Source: Strongylocentrotus droebachiensis
Lineage: Eukaryota > Echinodermata > Echinoidea > Camarodonta > Strongylocentrotidae
NCBI GenBank assembly: GCA_035222895.1
Contig: JAVYIG010000703.1
Location: 124,001-188,000 of the forward strand
DNA length: 64,000 nt
Direction: 5' to 3'
Of this stretch, positions 20,745 to 30,321 are shown piece after piece (the stretch's first letter is position 1; each line of letters starts with the position of its first letter). Made by a program: the position numbers and the translations under genes. The notes under the pieces were generated by a model that worked only from the letters and a program-made list of their open reading frames with translations, had not been told where the DNA came from and did not search any database.

Positions 20745-21647
20745 TTCTAATTAATTTCATCTTCTGAACCACCAAGCACTCGAGTGCTTTCTAGTAACTC
20801 CAATCGGACGGCATCTTATTGTTTTAATAAACCAATCAGTTTTTCTTGACGCATGTGGAAAAGTCTCCACTCACGAATTCTTCCTCACTCCCCTTTTTAA
20901 TGTCGTCCTAGGCTTCGCACACGTTACTGAAAAGATCCATCGTTATTTCAAAATTTCAATTTAATCATGCGTTTTACTACCATCTTTTTTTGAGGGAACA
21001 GTTGTAAATCCGACTTTCATCCTTCGGTTTATTTCTAGTTTTGTACATCATTCTTCAAGTTATTATCTCAACGGGAAAGTGCAATATATGGACGAAAAAA
21101 TGTTCCCCTTCCAACCTCGCGGTCGTGGTTTCTTTTCGCTTGCCGTGCTAGTTAGCTAGTCAGTATTCTGCGTACGCGATTAAAAAATCGGACGTGTAGG
21201 AATAGGATCATCATCTCTTCGTCTTCATTACAATTTCTCACTCCTCCTTTCCCGACTTCGTCCTTCAACCGCCTACTTGGAAAAGTAATTGTAAGAATAC
21301 ACTTTTTGATTTATCAATAACAATTAATCCTACAACTGTCTTAGTCATTTTCTCTCAGCCATGTTGTGTGATCATGTAGTCCTTCACAACCGCCAACCGA
21401 TACTAACTTTGGTATAATGCATGTATGAACCCAAGTCTGAAGTGTCGACCCCTCAGATTTCTATAATTAAAAGCACCATTTGTTACAAGAGATTATGAGG
21501 AGTCGTGCATCAACAGTCATTTGAAGAAACAAAATATTGTACTCCCTTTTTCAGAGCTGTGTCGTCTGCTCATGGATGCCCCTTTGCCCTTAAATCCATC
21601 ACCCGGGGATCAATATTAATACGGGCCTGGTAAATATGGGCCCTATA
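20745..21647. other. Mostly unique sequence flanking the mitofusin exon
   Basis: No clear gene. A perfect 16-bp palindrome AAGCACTCGAGTGCTT (20,774-20,789) is followed one base later by CTAGT, resembling a rolling-circle element 3' end. About 21,551-21,605 on the minus strand resembles the 3' half of the mitofusin exon at 22,104-22,266. The rest is AT-rich with no long frame; I see nothing else I can assign. Confidence 0.4.
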
Positions 21648-21904
21648 CAGTGGCGGATCCAGGAAGGGGGCACGTGGGGGCTGGGGCCCCTCCCCTACGG
21701 GAAAAAGGGGAAAAACACGTTAATTTTACCTTTATTTGAAGACGGGCCCCCTCCCCTGGTGCTCAAGGGGGAGGGGGGAGGGGGGGGGGGGTTGTGATCT
21801 TCATTTTTTAAGGGGCAAAATTATTAACCGGCTGGCTGTTTCGCCGTTGAATATTTTCTGACGCATTGGGTCCCCTCCCCTGCCGCCGGCTGGATCCGCC
21901 CCTA
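21648..21904 (+). mobile_element. 257-bp hAT-type MITE, 8-bp target duplication
   Basis: Left end CAGTGGCGGATCCAGG, right end complement of TAGGGGCGGATCCAGC. Exact GCCCTATA duplication at 21,640-21,647 and 21,905-21,912. The interior is G/C-rich (GGGGCCCCTCCCC, poly-G) with no coding. The 8-bp duplication supports hAT; it shares its CAGTGGCG start with the MITE at 15,623 but is otherwise a different family. Confidence 0.88.
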
Positions 21905-22103
21905 GCCCTATATATGAATGCCAAACCTGCAGTAATCTCAACACTGGTAATGACACTTTGTGTACTCATTGCTTACGAGAACTTGAGGGAACCTGTACCG
22001 GTATTAAGCTTAATATGGCAATGGCAGAATTCAGTATTCAACAGGTTAAAACAAAAAGTACATATGCAGTCCTGCCTCAAGCCCTCAACACCTTGGTACT
22101 TAC

Positions 22104-22266
22104 AGTTATACTCATTTTCTTTGAGCTGTTTTGTCGGCTCATGTAACCCTTCTGCCCTTCACATCCTTCGACACGCAGGAAGCAGTCTGTGGTGTGGCCG
22201 AAACCTATGGGCAGCACCTTATCCCATAACATCGCGTTGATCACTGTACTCTTACCGTTACTCGTT
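22104..22266 (-). CDS. Mfn: Mitofusin GTPase-domain exon (partial gene)
   Basis: A 163-bp exon of the outer-mitochondrial-membrane fusion GTPase. The translation starts by completing an Arg codon and reads [19 protein letters not shown] then [15 protein letters not shown]: the P-loop (G1) and the Thr-containing G2 region characteristic of mitofusins. The distal part ([18 protein letters not shown]) is the variable loop. Splice signals fit: in minus orientation CTAAC branch-like sequence and TCATCTTTTACAG precede the exon, and GTAAGTACC follows at 22,103 downward. There are 54 full codons with no stop. The next mitofusin segment (the NQLAHAL region and G3 motif) is not found elsewhere in the window, so introns are long or this is a detached exon copy. 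Confidence 0.85.
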
Positions 22267-22800
22267 CTGTAAAAGATGACAAGTATTTACTGTTAGTTTT
22301 CTTCAGATAACAAAAGCTGGGCAAAGCTATCATACTGAAGTGCACAGGCATGTAACTTTTTAACACATCTATTCAATTCAAAATCAAATGCAATATTAGT
22401 TTTACATAATCCATGCCTCATACAGAACACTTCCCATTAAGTGCAACACTAGCTGATAAGATGGATAAATACATGAGTAATTGGCATATTATACTACATT
22501 GCTGGCTGTCAGCAAGAAGGCCATCAGAACTATGTATTGTCATGACAACCTCCTTCTTGATGACAACGAAAGAAACAAGAGAAACAAAAAGATGTGTTGA
22601 ATTAAAGATCCACACTTGTTTACATGCTGAAAATGTTAAAACAAAATGCATGTCATTACTTATGTAAAAGTGTCCTTAGATCAAATACAAACAAAGAATG
22701 ATTTCTAATCTTCGGTTTTACCAAAGAACATTCAAAATGAGCGAGATTAAATAAACATAATTGTCAACACATTCTCAAATAGTAAGCTTATGGGTGATTT
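22267..22800. other. Probable mitofusin intron / unique sequence
   Basis: AT-rich non-repetitive DNA upstream (in minus orientation) of the mitofusin exon. The nearest 17 bases form its acceptor tract. No second exon is recognisable; short frames have no family signature. Confidence 0.45.
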
Positions 22801-23065
22801 GAAAATAAATATCATTGTCATTATCACTGTCATCATCATCGTCAATATCATGACCATCACCATTGCTAATGTCCTTTAAAATGCCTTTGTCATTATCCAT
22901 GGCATTGCAATTGGCATTTCATTTAAATTGTTATTCGTATTGCTATTATCATTGTCCTTCACATTGTCATTGCCATTGTCATTTTCATTGTTATTGCTTT
23001 TGTCATTTTCTGTGGCATTCTCATTATCATCCACATAGTAAGCGCTATATAAAAACTAAGTATTA
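22801..23065 (+). repeat. Degenerate CATTGTCATTATC microsatellite with a LINE-like 3' end
   Basis: Long imperfect pyrimidine-rich CATTNTCATTGTCATT repeats, then AGCGCTATATAAAAACTAAGTATTATT, the style of a CR1/L2 3' end. The family B head follows after A23065. Confidence 0.55.
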
Positions 23066-24681
23066 TTAGGTGGTGTGTCAACGACAGATCACCTATTGTT
23101 TTCGTCAGAATTTTCTTTCTTCTTTATTAGGTGGTCTGTCTTCGACAGACTACCTATTGATTTCGTCAGAATTTTCTTTATTATTATTCTTTATTAGGTG
23201 GTCTGTTGAAAACAGATCACCTATTGTTTTCGTCAGAATTGTCTTTATTATTTATTATTTATTTTTATTTCTCCCCACTTTTTTGTGTAGAGGATAACTC
23301 AAGATCAGTTCAGTCAATTTTGTTAAATTTTGGCACAGTCATAGGTCATTGCCATAAGACGTGACAGGAACATTTTCAAGGTCATCAAATTTTCATGACG
23401 TCATCCAGGCGCCATTTTGTATTTTTTTTTGTACTTTCAATTCATGATCATATCTTCATAACGGAAAGGCATTTCTTATTAATATTTATCATGATTAAGG
23501 TCAATATCCGTCCGGTAAATTTCAGGTCAAAGAACGCGCGCGCATGCGTACGTCCGCGCGTGAGCGCGCGCGCAAAAAATAAAAATGCTCCAAATCGTTT
23601 CAAATTAATTTTGCATACGTTTCAGGCCATTTTAAGCGTTTCGCAAAAAAAAGCTCGCACACTCGTGCGCGCGCGTTTTTGCGCGTACTGGTATTTGCCA
23701 TCGTAAAATCGCAAAATTTTCTCTGTCATCATATTTGGCACATTTTTCCAAGCATTTTGATACCTTGTTCACCTTTTTCTGCCCATTAATAACGGAATGA
23801 GCGTCTGTTTAAGATAATGTCCGTGCGTGCGAGCTCTTGTAATACATAGCATACATGGGCAAAAACATCCCTATACAAAATCCATTGTAGCGCTTTAGGA
23901 TGCAAGATGAACCCAATTTTGTTTTCATATTTTGATAGAGTATGAATTGGAGATATGATTTCATGTCTCATTTGACCCTCAATTGACTCATGACGTCATC
24001 ATAATGGCCTCCGAACTCAAAATTTTAATTTGCATATTATGACGTCATCATATTTTTGGAAAATTGATTGTATCTCTGTAAATATTGATCAATTTTCATC
24101 CACATTTTGATATGTTTTAGCTGAGACAATTCTCTACAGATGCAGTTCCACGAATTTTCATTTTGACGAAAGCATCATGGCGTATTTTTGCGATTAAAGG
24201 AGGCATGTCAATTTTTTACATTTTGCGTGTATTCTCTATGGGACATGACTTTTTCTGAAAACTGGATTCTACATTCTCGTCTTTCGCGAGCAATATCTCC
24301 GTCGTTTCATCTTTGTTTATGCTGAGCTTTGAGTATGTTGTAGCTGAGAGAATAAGCTATCACAAGTGTGTCCTTTATTTTTTATCAGATGCCGGGAACA
24401 TGCTCATATTTCACTTACAAAGTGGGATTTGAAAATTCCATTTTCCGTTTACGTGTAATCTCTATGGGAAATGTTTTTGTATATCGGTAACGCACTTGAC
24501 TTCCGACCTCGAGGTCCCTGGTTCGAGTCCGGGCGTCTCCAACAATTTTTTTTCTTCACTTTTTTTTGTTTTTGACCTTTCACTGTACCATCCCCTTTGA
24601 ATATTAAAACACGTAGAATCGCAAATAATGTAATAAACAACTATATTTATTTGTTTCTTCTTTTCAATATACAATTTCTAG
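23066..24681 (+). repeat. Mosaic unit: three family B heads, family A-like body, tRNA-like module
   Basis: Begins TTAGGTGG after A23065, with three heads (from 23,066, 23,127 and 23,195) whose loops differ (CAACG, CTTCG, GAAAA). The body follows family A (ATCTTCATAACGGAAAGGC, CGTCCGGT, TCGCGAGCAATATCTCCGTCG). Near 24,380 a module absent from ordinary units begins (GCCGGGAACATGCTCATATTTC), containing the tRNA-like sequence. Ends CTAG at 24,678-24,681, but followed by A and without a 3' hairpin, so this may not be a true terminus. Confidence 0.6.
24470..24542 (+). ncRNA. tRNA-like sequence (tRNA 3' part / SINE-like), copy 1
   Basis: CGGTAACGCACTTGACTTCC then a perfect T arm (CCTGG, loop TTCGAGT, CCGGG) and acceptor-like CGTCTCCA. 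GGTTCGAGTCC is a good Pol III B box; the A-box side is weak. No matching GGAGACG acceptor strand is found upstream and the anticodon stem does not pair well, so this is a tRNA-derived fragment rather than a working tRNA. Frames across it give a familiar spurious peptide (RRPDSNQGPRGRKSS). Confidence 0.55.
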
Positions 24682-24805
24682 ACACTTTTCTTTTTTCTAC
24701 CCGTGCTTTTCCTTTCTCCTTTGTTTGTTCGTTCTGTGTCACGGTGTATGTGTGTTTTTTTAAATAAATTTTAATACCGGTGTTCTTGTTATCGTTTGTT
24801 ATAGT

Positions 24806-24987
24806 TGTAATAATCATGCTTGACATCTAGTTAAGCTCAAATGTAACTTTATTACTTGATACATACTTATCGGTACTTGAGACTCGCACGGTAGCATCCA
24901 TGCATATATCGTTGTTGTCTACATGACATATCTCACCACAAGGTGGCGCTATTAACTTTAGACTAATGAGATATACATATCATTACA
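24806..24987 (+). repeat. LTR-like direct repeat, copy 1
   Basis: 182 bp, starting TGTAATAATCATGCTTGACA and ending ATATCATTACA, so the termini form TGTAAT...ATTACA, the TG...CA pattern of LTRs. Includes CAAGGTGGCGCTATTAAC. No primer-binding site or polypurine tract lies beside it, and no target duplication is seen. Confidence 0.5.
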
Positions 24988-25646
24988 ATTATCATGATCA
25001 TCTAACATTATCATTACCATCATCATCATCATCATCATCATCATTGTTTACATGTCTATATAAATTCTCCCTTTCTCTTTACAGACTATATGCTATCTGA
25101 ATGTCCCCTCATTTTCAGGATCACGATGATCATTATCATCATCATGGTCTGATGATGATCATAATCAACATCATCATGATCATCAACATCATCTTGATCA
25201 TGATCATCATCATCATCATCGTCATAATCATTATCCTCATCATAATTAACATTATCATTATCATCATTATTAACATATATCATCATCACCATATACTATT
25301 ATGATCACCATTCTATGTTCATCATCATCATCATTGTTTACATGTTTATATAACTTCTCCCTTTCTCTATATAGTAAATATTCAAATCTATCATAAGATA
25401 TACGTTATCATTACCCTATTATCACTTGATCCACTTTGCGTGTAATCCCTATCGGAGATGACTTTTTCTTAAATGTGGATTCTACATTCCTGTCTTTTGC
25501 GATCAATAGCGCCGTTATTTCTGCTTGGTTTTTGTTTATGTTTGAGTATGTTGTAGCTCAGACTATATGCTTTCTAATTGTCCCCTCTTTTTTCAATCAA
25601 ATGTCAGGATCACGCTCATGATAATCATCAATATTATCAACATTAT

Positions 25647-25824
25647 TGTAATAATCATGCTTGACATCTAGTTCAGCTCAAATGTAACTTTATTACTTGA
25701 TACATACTTATCGGTACGTGAGACTCGCACGGTAGCATCCATGCATCGTTGTTGTCTATATGACATATCTCACCACAAGGTGGCGCTATTAACGTTAGAC
25801 TAACGAGATATATATATCATTACA
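25647..25824 (+). repeat. LTR-like direct repeat, copy 2
   Basis: 178 bp, roughly 95 percent identical by eye to 24,806-24,987, same orientation, same TGTAAT...ATTACA ends; the difference includes loss of ATAT after CATGCAT. The 659 bp between the copies is family repeat sequence, not retroviral coding. Solo LTR, TRIM or a 6-bp-TIR MITE are all possible. Confidence 0.5.
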
Positions 25825-25934
25825 TCCCCCTTTTCATCAAATACAAAGAATACATATATCTTTTTTTGTTTTTGTAACAACTATCAAATCTGATACAATG
25901 TGACCCACTATTCAAATCCAGCCAGGTTTGAGAT

Positions 25935-27292
25935 TAGATGAGATTTATTTTTTATTTATTTCTCCACTTTTTTGTGCAACCGATTTCTCAATATCCATCC
26001 ACCCAATTTTTCTCAATTTTGACACAGTCATAGGTAATCATCATGAGACGTGACAGGAACATTTTCAAGGTCATCAAATTATCGTGACGTCATCCAGGCG
26101 CCATTTTGTGAAATCACATTATCCATCATATCTTCATGATGCGTACTCAAAGTTCATTCATATTCATATCACATATACTTTAGGTCAAGGGTCAACAGGT
26201 CATGTCATCAAAGGTCACATAAAGGTCATGACGCGCGCGTACGTGCGCGTCAAAATTTAAAATTGCTCAAAATCACTTAACTATTAAACGAGAGTACGAA
26301 ACAGGTCATTTTAAGCATTTCAAAATTTTCCGTCCGTTCATGACCCCGCGCGCGGTGTGCGCGCTCACAGAGCGCGGAAAAGGTCAAATTCAAAATGTTT
26401 ACATGATTTAAATTCCTCTTAACGTAATTGACAATTTACATGAATTTCAGTCACTCTTGACCTTTCATACGGCCGTGAGCGCGCGTCAAAGTTCAAAATC
26501 CGCACGTGCTGCTATGGGCAATATAATGCAAATTTGATCAAAAACATGCAATTTTAAAAATCGAAATAGCTCTTCAGATAGTCCATCGACCCCCGATTTT
26601 TATATCATGGTTGGAGAAAGCATGAGTTGGAGATATGATTTCATACCACCTTGACTCGTACAAAGTAAAACAAAGTAATCATATTGGCATCTAAACTCAA
26701 ACAAATGTATTTTGTTGATGACGTCATTTTTGTCTTTGTTTAATTGGGATTATCTCACTTATCGGTGATCGATTTTCTTCCAGATTTTGATATGTTGTAG
26801 CTGAGATAATTTTCTATCAGAAATATGTCATTTATTTTTCATTTAGATGACGTCATCATAGTTAAATATTCGATTAAAGGCGACTATGCATAATTTGTCA
26901 TATTTGCGTGTTATGTCTATGGGAGGTCACTTTTTTCAAAACATGAATCTGCATGACAATGTGTTTTGACCAGTATCTCGGTTATTATTCAACAGTTTTC
27001 TCCCAAATTTTAGTATGTTGTAGCTGAAAACTATTTGCTATTTAAATATTTCCTCATTTTTTTCAAACAGATGTCAGGATCATGCTCATGGTCATCATCA
27101 TCATTAACATTATCGTTTTTATCATCATATAACATTATCATTATCATCATCATCACCTTTACTATCATGATCATCATCATGTTCATCATGATCATCATTG
27201 TTTACATGTTTATATAACTTCTCCCATTCTCAAATCTGTCATAAAACATAGACAGACCACCTTATTCGTCTTCGTGACGTATTAAATTCTAG
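25935..27292 (+). repeat. Unit 1 (B), headless
   Basis: First regular B unit. Reference positions: TGACGTCA at 26,085-26,092, GGCGCCATTTTG at 26,097-26,108, AGGTCA cluster 26,182-26,228, CG hairpin about 26,345-26,378. The 3' hairpin is damaged (GACGTA for GACGAA). Confidence 0.7.
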
Positions 27293-28776
27293 TTAGGTGG
27301 TCTGTTATCAACAGACCACCTATTGATTTCGTCAGAATTTTCTTTATTTATTTATTTATTAGGTGGTCTGTTATCAACAGACCACCTATTGATTTCGTCA
27401 GAATTTTCTTTATTTATTTATTATTATTATTATTTATTTTTATTTCTTCCCGTTTTTTGTTCCTAGGATAACTCAAGTTCGGTTAAGTCAATTTGATTCA
27501 ATTTTGGCACAGTCATAGGTCATTATCATGAGACGTGACAGGAACATTTTCAAGGTCATCAAGTTATCGTGACGTCATCCAGGCGCCATTTTGTGAAATC
27601 ACATTATCCATCATATCTTCATGATGCATCAGCAAAGGTCATTGATATTCATATCACATATACTTCAGGTCAAGGGTCAACAGGTCATGTCATCAAAGGT
27701 CACATAAAGGTCATGACGCGCGCGTACGTGTTCGTCAAAATTTTAAAAAGCTCAAAATCACTTCACTACTAAAGGAGAGTACGAATCAGGTCATTTTAAG
27801 CATTTCAAAATTTTCCGTCCGTACATGTCCCCGCGCGCGTTGCGCGCGCTCATGACGCGCGGAAAAAGTCAAATTCAAAATGTTTACATGATTTGGATTC
27901 CTCTTAACGTAATTGACAATTTACATTAATTTCAGTCACTCTTCATATTTAATAAGGCCGTGAGCGTGCGTCAAAGTTCAAAATCCGCGCGTACTGCTAT
28001 GGGCGATATAATGCAAATTTGATCAAAAACATGCCATTTTAAAAATCGAAATAGCTCTTCAGATAGTCCATTGACCCCCAATTTTTATATCATGGTTGGA
28101 AAGAGCATGAGTTGGAGATATGATTTCATACCACCCTGACTCGTACAAAGTGAAACAAAGTCATCATATTGGCATCTAAACTCAAATAAATGTATTTTGT
28201 TGATGACGTCATTTTTGTCTTTGTTTAATTGAGATTATCTCACTTATCGGTGATCGATCTTCTCCCAGATTTTGATATGTTGTAGCTGAGATAATTCTCT
28301 ATCAGAAATATGTCATTTATTTTTCATTTAGATGACGTCATCATAGTTAAATATTCGATTAAATGCGACAATGCTTAATTTGTCATATTTGCGTGTTATG
28401 TCTATGGGAGGTCACTTTTTTCAAAACATGAATCTGCATGACAATGTGTTTTGACCAGTATCTCGGTTGTTATTCAACAGTTTTCACCCAAATTTTAGTA
28501 TGATGTAGCTGAGACTATTTGCTATCTAAATATTTCCTCATTTTTTCAATCAGATGTCAGGATCATGCTCATGGTCATCATCATCATTAACATTATCGTT
28601 TTTATCATCATATAACATTATCATTATCATCATCATCACCTTTACTATCATGATCATCATCATGTTCATCATGATCATCATTGTTTACATGTCTATATAA
28701 CTTCTCCCATTCTCAATTCTATCATAAGACTTAGACAGACCACCTTATTCGTCTTCGTGACGAATTAAATTTCTAG
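27293..28776 (+). repeat. Unit 2 (B), two serial heads
   Basis: Heads with an ATC loop at 27,293 and about 27,359, then a B body. Ends CTAG at 28,773-28,776. Confidence 0.7.
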
Positions 28777-30321
28777 TTATTATTATTATTATTAGGTGGT
28801 CTGTCAACGACAGATCACCTATTGTTTTCGTCAGAATTTTCTTTCTTCTTTATTATTATTATTCTTTATTTTTATTTATTGTTCCCACTTTTTTGTTCCG
28901 ACGATAACTCACGATCAGTTTAGTCAATTTCGTTCAATTTTGGCACAGTCATAGGTCATTGTCATAAGACGTGACAGGAACATTTTCAAGGTCATCAAGT
29001 CTTCATGACGTCATCCAGGCGCCATTTTGTGTTTTTTTTGGTACTTTTTACTCATGATCATATCTTCATAACGGAAAGGCATTTCTCATTTATATTTATC
29101 ATGATTAGGGTCAATATTCGTCCGGTCAGTTTCAGGTCAGAAAACGCGCGCGCATGCGTACGTCCGCGCGTTAGCGCGCGCGCAAAAAATAAAAATGCTT
29201 CAAATCGTCTCAAATTAATTTTGCATACGTTTTAGGCCATTTTAAGCATTTTGCAAAAAAACGCGCACACGCGCATGGGCGCGCGTTTTCGCGTGTCCTG
29301 GCATTTGGCAACAAGAAATCGCCAATTTTTTTCCGTCATCATATCTGACACATTCTTTCAAGCATTTTGATACATTGTTCACCTTTTTCTGCCCATTAAT
29401 AACGGAATGAGCGTCCGTTTAAGATAATGTCCGTGCGTGCGAGCTCTTGTAATACATAGCATATATGGGCAAAAACATCCCATTTTAAAAATCGAAATAG
29501 CTCTTCAGATAGTCCATTGACCCCCAATGTTTATATCATGGTTGGAAAAAGCATGAGTTGGACATATGATTTCATACCACCCTGACTCGTACAAAGTGAA
29601 ACAAAGTCTTAATATTGGCATCTAAACTCCAAAAAATGTATTTTGTTGATGACGTCATTTTTGTCTTTGTTTAATTGAGATTATCTCACGTATCGGTGAT
29701 CGATTTTCACCCAGATTTTAATATGTTGTAGCTGAGATAATTTTCTATCAGAAATTTGTCATATATTATCATTTAGATGACGTCATCATAGTATAATATT
29801 CGATTAAAGGCGGCAATGCATAATTTGTCATATTTGCGTGTAATGTCTATGGGAGGTCACTTTTTTCAAAACATGAATCTGCATGACAATGTGTTTTGAC
29901 CAGTGTCTCGGTTGTTATTCAAAACAGTTTTCAACCAAATCTTAATATGTTGTAGCTGAGACTATATGCTAACTAAATATTTCCTCATTTTTTAAATCAG
30001 ATGTCAGGATCATGCTCATACTCATCATCGTCATCATCATCATCAATATCATCATCATCATCATCATGGTCTGAAGATGATAATCATCAACATCATCATG
30101 ATCATGATCATTATCATCATCATCATCATCATTAACATTATCGTTTTTATCATCATATAACATTATCATTATCATCATCATCACCTTTACTATCATGATC
30201 ATCACCATGTTCATCATGATCATCATTGTTTACATGTCTATATAACTTCTCCCATTCTCAAATCTATCATAAGACTTAGACAGACCACCTTATTCGTCTT
30301 CGTGACGAATTAAATTTCTAG
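28777..30321 (+). repeat. Unit 3, chimera: family A-like 5' half, B 3' half
   Basis: One head (about 28,794). To about 29,475 the sequence is A-like (ATAACGGAAAGGCATTTCTC, CGTCCGGTCAGTTTCAGGTC, CATATATGGGCAAAAACAT), then switches to B at CCCATTTTAAAAATCGAAAT. Confidence 0.7.

Larger units (their letters stand above)
24682..25934 (+). repeat. Rearranged block: microsatellites, unit 3' fragments, two LTR-like repeats
   Basis: Contains (ATC)n tracts (about 25,018-25,045 and 25,120-25,300), fragments of the unit 3' module (CTATATGCTATCT near 25,086; GTTTACATGTNTATATAA at about 25,046 and 25,336), a family A-like segment (about 25,430-25,600), and two direct repeats at 24,806 and 25,647. 25,825-25,934 is AT-rich with no assignable feature. 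No coding. Confidence 0.55.

Noticed and set aside
22413..22667. 84-residue plus-strand and 77-residue minus-strand frames near the mitofusin exon
   Set aside because: Overlapping opposite-strand frames without recognisable motifs or splice context; probably intronic chance ORFs.
24470..24542. Functional tRNA gene
   Set aside because: No acceptor-stem partner for CGTCTCC and a poor anticodon stem; only the T arm is intact.
24449..24674. Minus-strand frames reading RRPDSNQGPRGRKSS and LETPGLEPGTSRS
   Set aside because: A well-known spurious translation of tRNA-like sequence; annotated as a tRNA-like fragment instead.
24806..25824. Complete LTR retrotransposon between the two direct repeats
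   Set aside because: Only 659 bp of satellite-like DNA lies between them, with no primer-binding site, polypurine tract, gag/pol or target duplication.
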